Assembly: GCF_014267175.1 (NCBI RefSeq) | Contig: NZ_JACMTR010000002.1 | Location: forward strand, 5,295,501 to 5,359,500 | Length of the DNA: 64,000 nt | Reading direction: 5' to 3' | DNA from: Pseudonocardia sp. C8 | Lineage (GTDB): Bacteria > Actinomycetota > Actinomycetes > Mycobacteriales > Pseudonocardiaceae | Shown: positions 8,415-16,378 of the stretch, piece after piece | Layout: every line of letters begins with the position of its first letter | Position numbering within the stretch: the first letter of the stretch is position 1 | Program-made: the position numbers and the translations under genes | Notes under the pieces: generated by a model | Database searches by the model: none | What the model was told of the DNA's origin: nothing | Seen by the model: only the letters and a program-made list of their open reading frames with translations

Positions 8415-9181
8415 GCGCGCTGGCCTGCCACGGTCTGAGCCGGTCGTTCGGCGCGCTGCGCGCCGTCGACGACGTCGACCTGACCGTCGAGCCCGGCGCC
8501 CGGCACGCCCTCATCGGCCCGAACGGTGCCGGCAAGTCCACCCTGTTCCGGCTGCTCACCGGCCGGATGCGGCCCGACGCCGGCACGGTCCACCTCGGCG
8601 AGCAGGACGTCACCGGGCTCTCCGAGGTGCGCCGCAACCGGCTCGGCATGAGCCAGACACTGCAGCACGCGAGCCTGTTCGCCTCGCTCACCGCGGCCGA
8701 GACCGTCGCGCTCGCCGTGCGCCGGCACGGAACCACCGGTGGCGGGGCCCGGATCGTGCCCTGGCCGCGCCGGCAGCCCGAGGTCGACGCCCGTGCCGGC
8801 GAGCTGCTCGACCGGGTCGGGCTCGCCGACCGGGGCCGGCAGCCGGTCCCCGCACTCGCCCACGGCGAGCGCAAGCAGCTCGAGGTGGCGCTCGCGCTGG
8901 CCTGCTCCCCGACCGTCCTGCTGCTCGACGAGCCGGCGGCCGGGATGTCCCCCGCCGAGAGCGCCCGGCTGCTCGCGCTGCTCGCCGACCTGCCGGGCGA
9001 GGTGACGGTGCTGTTCGTCGAGCACGACCTGGACCTGGTCTTCGACCTGGCCGACCGGGTCACCGTGCTGCACCTCGGCCGCGTGCTGCTGACCGGCACG
9101 CCCGACGAGGTCCGGGCCAGCGACGCCGTCCGCGAGGCCTACCTGGGCACCGGCCGCCGCGAGGAGCTGTTCACCGGATGA
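8411..9181 (+). CDS. livG: ABC importer ATPase, LivG type
   Basis: A 256-aa ABC ATPase with Walker A GPNGAGKST near residues 37-45, Walker B VLLLDEPAAGMSP near 170 and an H-loop in VEHDLDLVF. The signature reads LAHGERKQLE where LivG proteins usually have LSHGE, a small departure from the family. LivG and LivF form a heterodimer that powers LivHM. The GTG at 8411 overlaps the livM stop; VSALACHGLSRSFG is the expected N-terminus. Confidence 0.91.
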   Translation: MSALACHGLSRSFGALRAVDDVDLTVEPGARHALIGPNGAGKSTLFRLLTGRMRPDAGTVHLGEQDVTGLSEVRRNRLGMSQTLQHASLFASLTAAETVALAVRRHGTTGGGARIVPWPRRQPEVDARAGELLDRVGLADRGRQPVPALAHGERKQLEVALALACSPTVLLLDEPAAGMSPAESARLLALLADLPGEVTVLFVEHDLDLVFDLADRVTVLHLGRVLLTGTPDEVRASDAVREAYLGTGRREELFTG

Positions 9182-9879
9182 CCGCCGTCGACGTGCAGGC
9201 CCTGACCGCGGGCTACGACCGCAGCACCGTCCTCGACGGTGTCGACCTGTCGATCTCCACCGGCGGTGCGCTCGGCGTGCTCGGGCGCAACGGCGTCGGC
9301 AAGTCGACGCTGGTCATGACGCTGATGGGCCTGGTCACGCCCACGTCGGGCCGGGTGCTGCTCGACGACCGCGACGTCACCGGGCTGCGGCCGGACCTGA
9401 TCGCCCGCGCGGGCGTGGGGCTCGTCCCGCAGGGTCGGCGGATCTGGGCACCGCTGACCGTCGCCGAGACCCTCGCGCTCGCCACCCGCGGCCACGGTCG
9501 GCGCTGGACCGTCGACGCCGTCCTCGACCTCCTCCCCCGGCTCCGCGAGCGCCGGGGGCAGCCCGCCGGGCAGCTCTCCGGCGGGGAGCAGCAGATGCTG
9601 GCGATCGCGCGGGCGCTGCTCACCGACCCGGCCGTGCTGCTGCTCGACGAGCCGTCGGAGGGTCTCGCACCGGCGATCGTCGACCAGATCGCGGCGCTGC
9701 TGCAGACGTTGCGCGGCGAGGGCGTGACGCTGCTGCTCGTCGAGCAGGACCTGCACCTCGCGTTCGCCGTGTGCGACGAGATCGCGGTGATGGCGAAGGG
9801 CCGGATCGTCCACCGGTGCACCACACCGGAGTTCCGGGCCGACCGGGCGACCGCGCACCGGCTGCTCGGGGTGGCCTGA
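9178..9879 (+). CDS. livF: ABC importer ATPase, LivF type
   Basis: A 233-aa ABC ATPase with Walker A GRNGVGKST near residues 36-44, signature LSGGEQQML near 134, Walker B VLLLDEPSEGLAP near 155 and H-loop VEQDLHLAF. The VPQGRRIWAPLTVAE segment after the Q-loop is typical of LivF. It is the last gene of the importer operon. The ATG overlaps the livG stop by 4 nt. Its own TGA is continuous with the first unit of a tandem repeat (9878-9982). Confidence 0.92.
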   Translation: MTAVDVQALTAGYDRSTVLDGVDLSISTGGALGVLGRNGVGKSTLVMTLMGLVTPTSGRVLLDDRDVTGLRPDLIARAGVGLVPQGRRIWAPLTVAETLALATRGHGRRWTVDAVLDLLPRLRERRGQPAGQLSGGEQQMLAIARALLTDPAVLLLDEPSEGLAPAIVDQIAALLQTLRGEGVTLLLVEQDLHLAFAVCDEIAVMAKGRIVHRCTTPEFRADRATAHRLLGVA

Positions 9880-9982
9880 GGCCCGGCGGTCGAGGGCCGA
9901 AGCAGCAGCACCGAGGCCCGGCGGTCGAGAGCCGAAGCAGCGGCACCGAGGCCCGGCGGTCGAGGGCCGAAGCAGCGGCACC
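9878..9982 (+). repeat. Three tandem 35-bp repeats after livF
   Basis: The units 9878-9912, 9913-9947 and 9948-9982 are nearly identical, each starting GAGGCCCGGCGGTCGAGGGC and continuing CGAAGCAGCGGCACC. The last two bases of the livF stop codon are the first two bases of unit 1. Two inverted copies with the same 35-bp spacing lie at 15385-15446. The units contain short GGCCC/GGGCC dyads and may form hairpins in RNA. Confidence 0.92.
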
Positions 9983-9991
9983 GACTCCAGG

Positions 9992-10594
9992 TCAGAAGTT
10001 CCGGCCCGCGAACGTGTAGCGGGTCCGGACCGTCACCGACCCGGCCGAGGTCCGGCCGTAGACCCGGAAGTGCGGGCGGCCGTGCACCGACCGCGACGGC
10101 ACCTTCGACCGGATCGAGCCGTAGCTGGAGACCAGCCCGTCGACGTCGGCGGTGGCGTTCTCCGGGACGAGCAGCCGGGCCGACCCCGCACCGAGCTCCA
10201 GCTCGACCTCGACGACGGGCATCGGCAGCTCGGCGTCGCAGAAGTCGAGCAGCACCGGCCCGATCGAGCACTGCACCCGCAGCCGCGGCGGCACGCTCCA
10301 GTTCCCCCGCCGCCGGATCCCGCCGACCCCGCCGCGCAGCACGGTCGGCGGCCCGACCGGGGTGGCGAGCACGTCGGCGCTGAGGTTCAGCGGGTCACCC
10401 GGCAGGTCGGACAGCACCGGCACCAGGTCGGAGCCGAACCGGGCCGCGTAGACGGTGGTCAGCCGCTCCTGGAGCTCCTCGACGGAGATCCGGCCCTCGG
10501 CCATCGCCCGGTGGAGCCGTTCGGCGACACGCTCGCGGTCGGCGTCGGAGATCCTGATCTCGCGACGCTCGCCGGGAAGCCGCGGGCTGGTCAC
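9992..10594 (-). CDS. DUF1707 (SHOCT-like) protein with a C-terminal beta-rich domain
   Basis: A soluble 200-aa protein. Residues about 14-65 (RISDADRERVAERLHRAM, then EGRISVEELQERL) form a DUF1707 domain, a short helical module common at the N-terminus of actinobacterial envelope-stress proteins. The rest (about 95-200) is rich in alternating hydrophobic residues and resembles the LiaF/YvqF-type C-terminal domain (PVVEVELELGAGSARLLVP). No membrane segment is visible. Its function is unknown. The GTG start has TACCCT 7 nt upstream. It reads away from dprE1, directly downstream of the GT-C gene. Confidence 0.75.
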   Translation of the reverse strand: MTSPRLPGERREIRISDADRERVAERLHRAMAEGRISVEELQERLTTVYAARFGSDLVPVLSDLPGDPLNLSADVLATPVGPPTVLRGGVGGIRRRGNWSVPPRLRVQCSIGPVLLDFCDAELPMPVVEVELELGAGSARLLVPENATADVDGLVSSYGSIRSKVPSRSVHGRPHFRVYGRTSAGSVTVRTRYTFAGRNF

Positions 10595-10601
10595 GTACTC
10601 C

Positions 10602-10607
10602 AGGGTA
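10602..10607 (-). promoter_or_regulatory. Candidate -10 hexamer of the DUF1707 gene
   Basis: On the minus strand TACCCT lies 7 nt before the GTG at 10594, implying a leaderless transcript. It sits between this gene and the GT-C stop at 10624, so the DUF1707 gene may have its own promoter. Confidence 0.45.
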
Positions 10608-10623
10608 GTCAACGCGGACCGGC

Positions 10624-12441
10624 TCAGCCGACGGGAGCGGAGGCGGGCAGCCGGAACAGCCACACCCCGCCGTCGAACCGGCCCGGGTCGCCGGTCACCC
10701 GCCGGGTCCAGTCGAGGACGCGGGCGTCGTCGCCGCCCTCGACGTCCCGGCCGGGCACCAGCACGACGGCGGTGATCCCGAGGTCGCGCAGCTCCCGGGA
10801 CGCCCGCGCGGCGTAGTCGTCGCCGGGTTCGTTCTTGCCGTCGGCGACCCACCGGGCGCCGACCTGGTACAGGTTCCAGCGGGACTGGATCACCAGGTCG
10901 TCGTCCGGGTCGGAGGCGATGAAGTAGCCGCCGCGGATCCGGAACGCCGGCCCGGACGCGGCCTGCCAGCGCAGGCCCTGCGCGCCGTCGTTCCAGGTGG
11001 CGGTGACCCGCGGGTAGATCTCGACGACGTCGGCCGGCCCGAGCGCGCCGCGGGAGTCGGTGAAGAACGGCGGGACGGGCGCAGGCCGCACCTCCTGCGC
11101 GTCCGCGGGAAGCCAGCTGACCAGCGCGAACCCGGTCAGCGCGAGCGCAGCGACGGCGGTCGTCGGCGGCGTGAGCGGCATCCGGTCGATCCACATCGCG
11201 ACGACAGCGGCCACGCACAGCGCGGTGACCACCTGGATCCGCACCGGCTCGATGTCCGACAGCAGCGGAACCTGCGCGACCCCCAGCCACGGCAGCGGGA
11301 CACCGGTCTGCTGGCCGAACAGCACCACGCCGGTGCCCAGCGACGCCACCCAGGACAGCGCACCGACCACGGCCACGACCCGCAGTGCCGTCGACCGGAC
11401 CACCACGACCGCGACGACCACCAGCGCCAGCATCGCGATCCCCACGTAACCGCCCTGCTCGCCGATGTGGCCGGCGAGGCCGTCCGCGGTGTCGTCGGGG
11501 GTGAACCGGACCGCCGTCATCCGGGTCGGGACCAGCAGGTTCGCGAGGTCGGCACCGGTGGCGTGCACGTTGCGGATCGCCGACCGCGGCCGGTCCGGCC
11601 CGGCCAGGACGAGGTAGAGCGGGTAGGCGCCGAGCACGACGAACACGCCGACGCAGCCGGCACCGGCACGGAGCAGCCCGGGCAGGTGCGCCCGGACCCG
11701 CCCGGGGAACCGCACCGCCAGCGCGACCGCCCCCACCACGAGGAAGATCACGCCGACGGCGAGGGTCTGGCTGTAGAGGACGAGCTGGCCGAGCAGGGCG
11801 AGCCCGGTCAGGCCACCGAGGCGCCACGGCCGTTCGAGGGGCCCGCGCCCGAACAGGTGGTGGGCCAGCAGCAGGAGCAGCGGCGGCAGCACCGACCAGG
11901 TGAGGTTGAGGTGCCCGGCGACCGCGTGCGCGAGGTGGAACGGGGAGAACGCGTAGAGCCCGCCGGCGATGCCGCGGGCGATCCGGCCGCGGGTGGTCGC
12001 GCCCACGTACGGGCGCAGCGCCACGGCCAGCAGCAGCCCGGACACGACCGGGCCGAGGACCACGGCGGCGTTGTACGCGGCCACCGGCCCGGCCGTCACG
12101 GTGACCGGGGCGAACGCGGCGGCGAGCAGCGGCACCGCGGTGTTCCACAGCACGTTCAGCCCGTGCGGCCAGTGCATCCAGTCGGTGAGCAGCGGGTTCT
12201 CGCCGTGCGCCACGGCGAACGGGAACCAGTTCAGCCACCAGGCGAACATGTCGGCGTCGGCGGTGACGTGCCCGATCAGCAGGCCGCCGGGGTCAGCGAG
12301 GACCCGCCGGTGCAGCCACAGCGAGACGAGCAGGTAGCCGAGGCCGAGCAGCCCGTACCGGCCGGCGGTGCGGGCCCGCGACCGGGGCCGCACCGCCGGG
12401 ACGCGGGCGTGCCGGGGCCCGGACCGGGTTGCTTCCAGCAT
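10624..12441 (-). CDS. Polytopic GT-C-type membrane protein, putative glycosyltransferase
   Basis: A 605-aa protein with about eleven hydrophobic segments and a C-terminal extracytoplasmic part (from about residue 440). After the first membrane segment comes TADADMFAWWLNWFPFAV, an acidic pair in the position where GT-C enzymes carry their catalytic Asp-x-Asp. The layout suggests a polyprenyl-phosphate-sugar-dependent transferase. It does not match AftA, AftB or Emb in the parts I recognise. The ATG at 12441 is chosen; an earlier in-frame start lies inside the 12456-12495 palindrome and would add a low-complexity leader. It is divergent from dprE1. Confidence 0.7.
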   Translation of the reverse strand: MLEATRSGPRHARVPAVRPRSRARTAGRYGLLGLGYLLVSLWLHRRVLADPGGLLIGHVTADADMFAWWLNWFPFAVAHGENPLLTDWMHWPHGLNVLWNTAVPLLAAAFAPVTVTAGPVAAYNAAVVLGPVVSGLLLAVALRPYVGATTRGRIARGIAGGLYAFSPFHLAHAVAGHLNLTWSVLPPLLLLLAHHLFGRGPLERPWRLGGLTGLALLGQLVLYSQTLAVGVIFLVVGAVALAVRFPGRVRAHLPGLLRAGAGCVGVFVVLGAYPLYLVLAGPDRPRSAIRNVHATGADLANLLVPTRMTAVRFTPDDTADGLAGHIGEQGGYVGIAMLALVVVAVVVVRSTALRVVAVVGALSWVASLGTGVVLFGQQTGVPLPWLGVAQVPLLSDIEPVRIQVVTALCVAAVVAMWIDRMPLTPPTTAVAALALTGFALVSWLPADAQEVRPAPVPPFFTDSRGALGPADVVEIYPRVTATWNDGAQGLRWQAASGPAFRIRGGYFIASDPDDDLVIQSRWNLYQVGARWVADGKNEPGDDYAARASRELRDLGITAVVLVPGRDVEGGDDARVLDWTRRVTGDPGRFDGGVWLFRLPASAPVG

Positions 12442-12455
12442 GGCCCTCCGGGCTC

Positions 12456-12495
12456 GTGAGTGGTTATCGCGGTCCCGGCCACGGTATCCACTCAC
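12456..12495. repeat. 40-bp palindromic element (GTGAGTGG family), divergent copy
   Basis: The left half GTGAGTGGTTATCGCGGTCC is mirrored imperfectly by the right half, ending CCACTCAC. The left half plus its GGCTC flank (25 nt) is identical to the copy at 43156-43195. It lies between the divergent starts of the GT-C gene and dprE1, about 20 nt from the dprE1 start, so it cannot be a simple 3'-end terminator here. Confidence 0.88.
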
Positions 12496-12502
12496 GGGGC
12501 GC

Positions 12503-12508
12503 TAGCCT
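12503..12508 (+). promoter_or_regulatory. Candidate -10 hexamer of dprE1
   Basis: TAGCCT ends 8 nt before the dprE1 ATG, predicting a leaderless or nearly leaderless mRNA. The palindrome 12456-12495 covers the -35 region. Confidence 0.5.
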
Positions 12509-12516
12509 CTCCCCCG

Positions 12517-13923
12517 ATGACGGACACGACCGTTCCCACCAGCATCCGGACCGACGCCCCGGAGCGCCGGACCGCGTCCCTGCACGGCTGGGGACGGACC
12601 GCGCCCACCATCGCGCAGCTCGTCACGCCGCGGGACGCCGAGGACGTCGCGGCGGCGGTCCGCACCGCCGGCGAGCGTGGGATCATCGCCCGCGGCCTCG
12701 GCCGGTCCTACGGCGATCCGGCGCAGAACGCGGGCGGTGTCGTCCTGGACATGCCGGGCCTGAACCGGATCCACGCGATCGACCCGGACACCGGTGTCGC
12801 CGACGTGGACGCCGGGGTCAGCCTGGACCAGCTCATGCGGGCCGCGCTGCCGCACGGCCTGTGGGTCCCCGTGCTGCCCGGCACCCGCCAGGTGACGATC
12901 GGCGGTGCGATCGGCGCCGACGTCCACGGCAAGAACCACCACACCAAGGGCAGCTTCGGCAACCACGTCGAGTGGCTGCAGCTGGTGACCGGCGACGGTT
13001 CGGTCAAGGAGCTGACCCCGACGGGCCCGGACGCGGCCCTGTTCTGGGCCACCGTCGGTGGCATGGGGCTGACCGGTGTGATCGTCCGGGCGAGGGTGCG
13101 GCTGCACCGCACCGAGTCGGCGTACTTCGTCGTCGACACCGACCGGACCGACGACCTCGACGGCCTGCTGGAGCTGCTCACCGACGGCTCCGACGACACC
13201 TACGGCTACTCCGCCGCCTGGTTCGACACCACGACCACCGGCGCGAAGCTGGGCCGCTCGGTGCTCACCCGGGGATCGCTCGCGACCGTCGACCAGCTCC
13301 CCGAGAAGCTGCGGTCGGACCCGCTGAAGTTCGACGCCCCGCAGCTGCTGACCTTCCCGGACGTCTTCCCGAACGGGCTGGCCAACAAGCTGTCGCTGAC
13401 CGCGTTCAGCGAGCTGTGGTTCCGCAAGGCCCCGAAGCGCCAGCGGGGCTCGGTGCAGAACATCACCGCCTTCTACCAGGTGCTCGACGTGTTCGGGGAC
13501 TGGAACCGGGTCTACGGGTCGAAGGGCTTCCTGCAGTACCAGTTCGTCGTCCCGATGGGCGAGGAGGTGGCGCTGCGCCGGATCGTGGAGCGGATCGCGC
13601 ACTCGCCGCACAAGTCCGGGCTGAACGTGTTCAAGCGATTCGGTGCCGGCAACCAGGCGCCGCTGTCGTTCCCCACCGAGGGCTGGACGATCACCGTCGA
13701 CTTCCCGATCGCGAACGGCCTGTCCCGGTTCTGCACCGAGCTGGACGAGCTGGTGCTCGCCGCCGGCGGGCGGCTGTACCTGGCCAAGGAGTCGCGGACC
13801 TCGCCGGAGGCGTTCGCCGCCGGCTACCCGCGGTTCGACGAGTGGAAGGCGATCCGCGACGCCGCCGACCCGGCCGGGGTCTTCGCCTCCGACATGTCCC
13901 GCCGCCTCAAGCTGACCCTCTGA
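12517..13923 (+). CDS. dprE1: Decaprenylphosphoryl-beta-D-ribose 2'-oxidase DprE1
   Basis: A 468-aa FAD enzyme: an N-terminal FAD-binding domain ([16 protein letters not shown], then [16 protein letters not shown]), a substrate domain, and a C-terminus with [13 protein letters not shown] and [14 protein letters not shown]. It oxidises decaprenyl-phospho-ribose to the 2'-keto form, which DprE2 reduces, giving decaprenyl-phospho-arabinose, the donor for all AG arabinosyltransferases. Length and motifs agree with M. tuberculosis DprE1. The residue matching the benzothiazinone-reactive Cys387 is Thr393 (GWTITVDFP). The active-site Lys in AKESR is kept. It is cotranscribed with dprE2, 16 nt downstream. 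Confidence 0.96.
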   Translation: MTDTTVPTSIRTDAPERRTASLHGWGRTAPTIAQLVTPRDAEDVAAAVRTAGERGIIARGLGRSYGDPAQNAGGVVLDMPGLNRIHAIDPDTGVADVDAGVSLDQLMRAALPHGLWVPVLPGTRQVTIGGAIGADVHGKNHHTKGSFGNHVEWLQLVTGDGSVKELTPTGPDAALFWATVGGMGLTGVIVRARVRLHRTESAYFVVDTDRTDDLDGLLELLTDGSDDTYGYSAAWFDTTTTGAKLGRSVLTRGSLATVDQLPEKLRSDPLKFDAPQLLTFPDVFPNGLANKLSLTAFSELWFRKAPKRQRGSVQNITAFYQVLDVFGDWNRVYGSKGFLQYQFVVPMGEEVALRRIVERIAHSPHKSGLNVFKRFGAGNQAPLSFPTEGWTITVDFPIANGLSRFCTELDELVLAAGGRLYLAKESRTSPEAFAAGYPRFDEWKAIRDAADPAGVFASDMSRRLKLTL

Positions 13924-13939
13924 GTCCGGAGCTCCCCTG

Positions 13940-14695
13940 ATGATCGACGCCGTAGGCAACCCGCAGAGCATCCTGCTGCTGGGCGGTACCTCCGAGATCG
14001 GCCTGGCCACCGTCCGCGCGTTCGCCGCGGACCGCCCGCTGCGCGTGGTGCTGGCCGCCCGCCCCGGGCCGCGCCTGGACGCCGCCCGTACCGAGCTCGA
14101 AGGGCTCGGCTGCGGGGTGGAGACGATCGAGTTCGACGCCGCCAAGATCGACACCCACGCCGAGGTCGTGAAGAAGGCCTTCGCCGGCGGGGACATCGAC
14201 GTCGCCGTCGTCGCGTTCGGCCTGCTCGGCGACAACGAGCGCGGCTGGACCGACGTCGACCACGCCGTCGAGCTGGCCCAGGTCAACTACACCGCGACCG
14301 TCTCGACCGGGGTCACGCTGGCCGAGCGGTTCCGCGAGCAGGGGCACGGCTCGATCGTCGCCATCTCCTCGGTCGCCGGGGAGCGGGCCCGCCGCTCCAA
14401 CTTCGTCTACGGCTCCACGAAGGCCGGGATGGACGCGTTCTACACCGGGCTGACCGAGGCGCTGCGCGAGTACGGCGTCGCCGTCACGATCGTCCGGCCC
14501 GGGTTCGTGCACTCGAAGATGACCGAGGGCCTGGACCCGGCGCCGCTGGCGACGACACCGCAGGCGGTCGCGGACGTGATCGTCGACGCCGTCCGCAACC
14601 GCAAGGAGCTCGTCTGGGCGCCGGCGCCGATGCGGTTCGTGATGAGCGCGCTGCGGCACGTGCCGCGTCCGATCTTCCGGAGGCTGCCGATCTAG
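13940..14695 (+). CDS. dprE2: Decaprenylphosphoryl-2-keto-ribose reductase DprE2
   Basis: A 251-aa short-chain dehydrogenase/reductase with nucleotide-binding LLLGGTSEIG near residues 13-22, catalytic Ser in VAISSVAGERARRSNF and YGSTKAG as the Tyr-x-x-x-Lys pair. It reduces the DprE1 product with NAD(P)H to decaprenyl-phospho-arabinose. It has the usual length and gene order. The 3' end nearly meets that of the convergent nitroreductase gene (4 nt between stops). Confidence 0.95.
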   Translation: MIDAVGNPQSILLLGGTSEIGLATVRAFAADRPLRVVLAARPGPRLDAARTELEGLGCGVETIEFDAAKIDTHAEVVKKAFAGGDIDVAVVAFGLLGDNERGWTDVDHAVELAQVNYTATVSTGVTLAERFREQGHGSIVAISSVAGERARRSNFVYGSTKAGMDAFYTGLTEALREYGVAVTIVRPGFVHSKMTEGLDPAPLATTPQAVADVIVDAVRNRKELVWAPAPMRFVMSALRHVPRPIFRRLPI

Positions 14696-14699
14696 TGCC

Positions 14700-15350
14700 T
14701 CACCAGCCGTCGACGTGCAGGACGTCGTCGAGCGGCTGGCGCTTCGCGGGCTTGAAGGTGTCCCCGGTGTAGTAGGCGACGGGCAGCAGGACGCCCTGCC
14801 GGACGTCGTCGGGGACGCCCAGAAGCTCCGAGATCTCCTTCTCGTACTTCAGGTGCAGCGTGGTCCACGCGCTGCCCAGCCCGCGGGCGCGCAGGGCCAG
14901 CTGCAGGCTCCACGCGGCCGGCAGCAGCGACCCCCACAGGCCGGCCTGGTTGCTCGCCGGCAGCTCGGCCGCGGCCTTCAGCGCGCCGATGACCAGCACC
15001 GGGACCTCGCCCATCCGGTCCGCGAGGTACTGGGCGCTGTCCGCGACCCGGTTCTGGGTGGCGTCGCGGTCGGCATCGCCCCACGAGCGGTTCGCCGGGT
15101 ACGCCGACGAGTTCCGGTACGCGGTGAACGACTCGCGGTAGTACTCGCCGATCGCCTTCCGCTTGTCCGCGTCGGTGATCACCAGCCAGTGCCAGCCCTG
15201 CTGGTTGGAGCCGCTCGGTGCCTGCAGCGCGACGTCGAGGCTCTCCCGGATCACGTCCAGCGGGACGTCGCGGGTGAGGTCGAGGCGCTTGCGCACGGAC
15301 CGGGTGGTGGTCAGCAGCTCGTCGGGGCCGAGGGGAAGCACGTCCGTCAT
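14700..15350 (-). CDS. Nitroreductase-family flavoprotein
   Basis: A 216-aa FMN-type nitroreductase-fold protein with N-terminal TTTRSVRKRLDL (flavin-phosphate-binding Arg residues), APSGSNQQGWHW, a central AWSLQLALRARGLGSAW and a late LLPVAYYTG. Many actinobacterial members are NAD(P)H-dependent reductases of nitro or enone compounds; the physiological substrate is unknown. It converges with dprE2. A CAGGAT hexamer lies 6 nt before the ATG, suggesting its own leaderless promoter. Confidence 0.85.
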   Translation of the reverse strand: MTDVLPLGPDELLTTTRSVRKRLDLTRDVPLDVIRESLDVALQAPSGSNQQGWHWLVITDADKRKAIGEYYRESFTAYRNSSAYPANRSWGDADRDATQNRVADSAQYLADRMGEVPVLVIGALKAAAELPASNQAGLWGSLLPAAWSLQLALRARGLGSAWTTLHLKYEKEISELLGVPDDVRQGVLLPVAYYTGDTFKPAKRQPLDDVLHVDGW

Positions 15351-15356
15351 ACCCGC

Positions 15357-15362
15357 ATCCTG
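15357..15362 (-). promoter_or_regulatory. Candidate -10 hexamer of the nitroreductase gene
   Basis: On the minus strand CAGGAT lies 6 nt before the ATG at 15350. It matches only the central A and final T of TANNNT, so it is weaker than the others. Confidence 0.35.
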
Positions 15363-15384
15363 CCTCGCCGGACCCCAGGGCTGG

Positions 15385-15446
15385 TGCTTCGGCCCTCGAA
15401 CGGCGGGCCTCAGTGCCCATGCTTCGGCCCTCGACCGCCGGGCCTC
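15385..15446 (-). repeat. Two inverted copies of the 35-bp repeat at a methyltransferase 3' end
   Basis: The copies 15385-15411 and 15420-15446 are reverse complements of the 9878-9982 unit and keep its 35-bp spacing. The unit next to the gene supplies its stop: on the minus strand the TGA at 15447-15445 runs directly into GGCCCGGCGGTCGAGGGCC. The other unit carries two mismatches. Confidence 0.88.
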
Positions 15447-16113
15447 AGGCCGGCTTGCGGACCACCAGCACGGCGCGTTCTCCGGCGCCGACCTCCAGCG
15501 TCAACCAGCCCGACGACCGCTGGGTCCGTGCCGGGGCCGTCCGCGGGTCGAGCAGGGCGGGGACACCGCCGTAGGGGCCGCGGGTGAGCCCGTCGGACCC
15601 TTCGCGGACGACCTCGAACCCGGCCGCGACCAGGATCTCCCGGATCCGCACGTGCCCCCGCGGGACGCGCGGCGGGACCCACCGGGCCCCGGTGAGCTCG
15701 CGGCCGCGGCCCTCGGCGTCGGCGGCGACGACGAGCGCGTGACCGCCGGGCTCGAGCGCCCGGAACCAGCCGCCGGGACCGGTGTCCCCGCCCAGTGCCG
15801 CGTCGGGCAGCCGGTCCAGCACCTCGATCGCGGTGATCGCCGCGACGGGACCCGGGAGCTCGTCGACCCGGGTGTGCACCGGGCAGCCGGGGGCGCCGGC
15901 CCGGATCGCGGCGGCCTCCTCGTCGGACGCCGCGAGTCCGGCTGCCGGGCCGAGCCGGGCGAGCCCGGCCAGCAGCCCGCCGCCCACGCCCGCGACGTCC
16001 AGGTACGGGCCACGGCCCAGGTACTGGCGGACCAGGCGCAGGTACCACTGGCGGGCCGCCCGGTCCGGCGGTGCGGTGCCCGGCAGGTCGGGCGGCGGGG
16101 TCGTCGGAATCAT
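15445..16113 (-). CDS. SAM-dependent methyltransferase-like protein
   Basis: A 222-aa class I methyltransferase-like protein. The probable SAM loop is YLDVAGVGGGLLAGL near residues 36-50; the family normally has LDxGCGxG, so the Cys-Gly is altered to Ala-Gly. A later AIEVLDRLPD matches the acidic/Leu motif before the catalytic region. C-terminal WLTLEVGAGERAVLVVRKP resembles small-molecule or sugar methyltransferases near glycan genes. The ATG at 16113 is chosen; an in-frame ATG at 16146 would add 11 residues. The stop TGA belongs to the adjacent repeat element. Confidence 0.65.
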   Translation of the reverse strand: MIPTTPPPDLPGTAPPDRAARQWYLRLVRQYLGRGPYLDVAGVGGGLLAGLARLGPAAGLAASDEEAAAIRAGAPGCPVHTRVDELPGPVAAITAIEVLDRLPDAALGGDTGPGGWFRALEPGGHALVVAADAEGRGRELTGARWVPPRVPRGHVRIREILVAAGFEVVREGSDGLTRGPYGGVPALLDPRTAPARTQRSSGWLTLEVGAGERAVLVVRKPA

Positions 16114-16244
16114 CGGTCCATGGGGGTCGGCGACGCGGGGTGCCATTCTGACCCGCCGCGTCGAGGGCCCGGCGCCGTACCCCGGCGAGCTCGTCCGGTG
16201 CGGCGCGTCCGGGCGGGGCGCACGGCAGGGGATGCACACTGCGG

Positions 16245-16307
16245 TGATCGACCGTTGTGGAGCGCGGCGTTCGTGAGGCGAGCGCCACACTCCCCAACGG
16301 TCGATCA
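16245..16307. repeat. Imperfect 29-bp inverted repeat
   Basis: The arms 16245-16273 and 16279-16307 match at 25 of 29 positions around a 5-nt loop. It lies in the 265-bp gap after the acyltransferase gene and before the methyltransferase gene, both on the minus strand. It may end the acyltransferase transcript. There is no U-tract. Confidence 0.8.
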
Positions 16308-16378
16308 TGGCGGGTTCCGCCGCACGCCGGTGGCGACGACGGCCGTCACGCGGGGCGGCGGGACGGACGAAGCCGGGG

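Noticed and set aside
9878..9982. CRISPR-like or direct-repeat origin
   Set aside because: The three units are contiguous with no spacers, no DnaA-box or partition gene is present, and the copies elsewhere are inverted.
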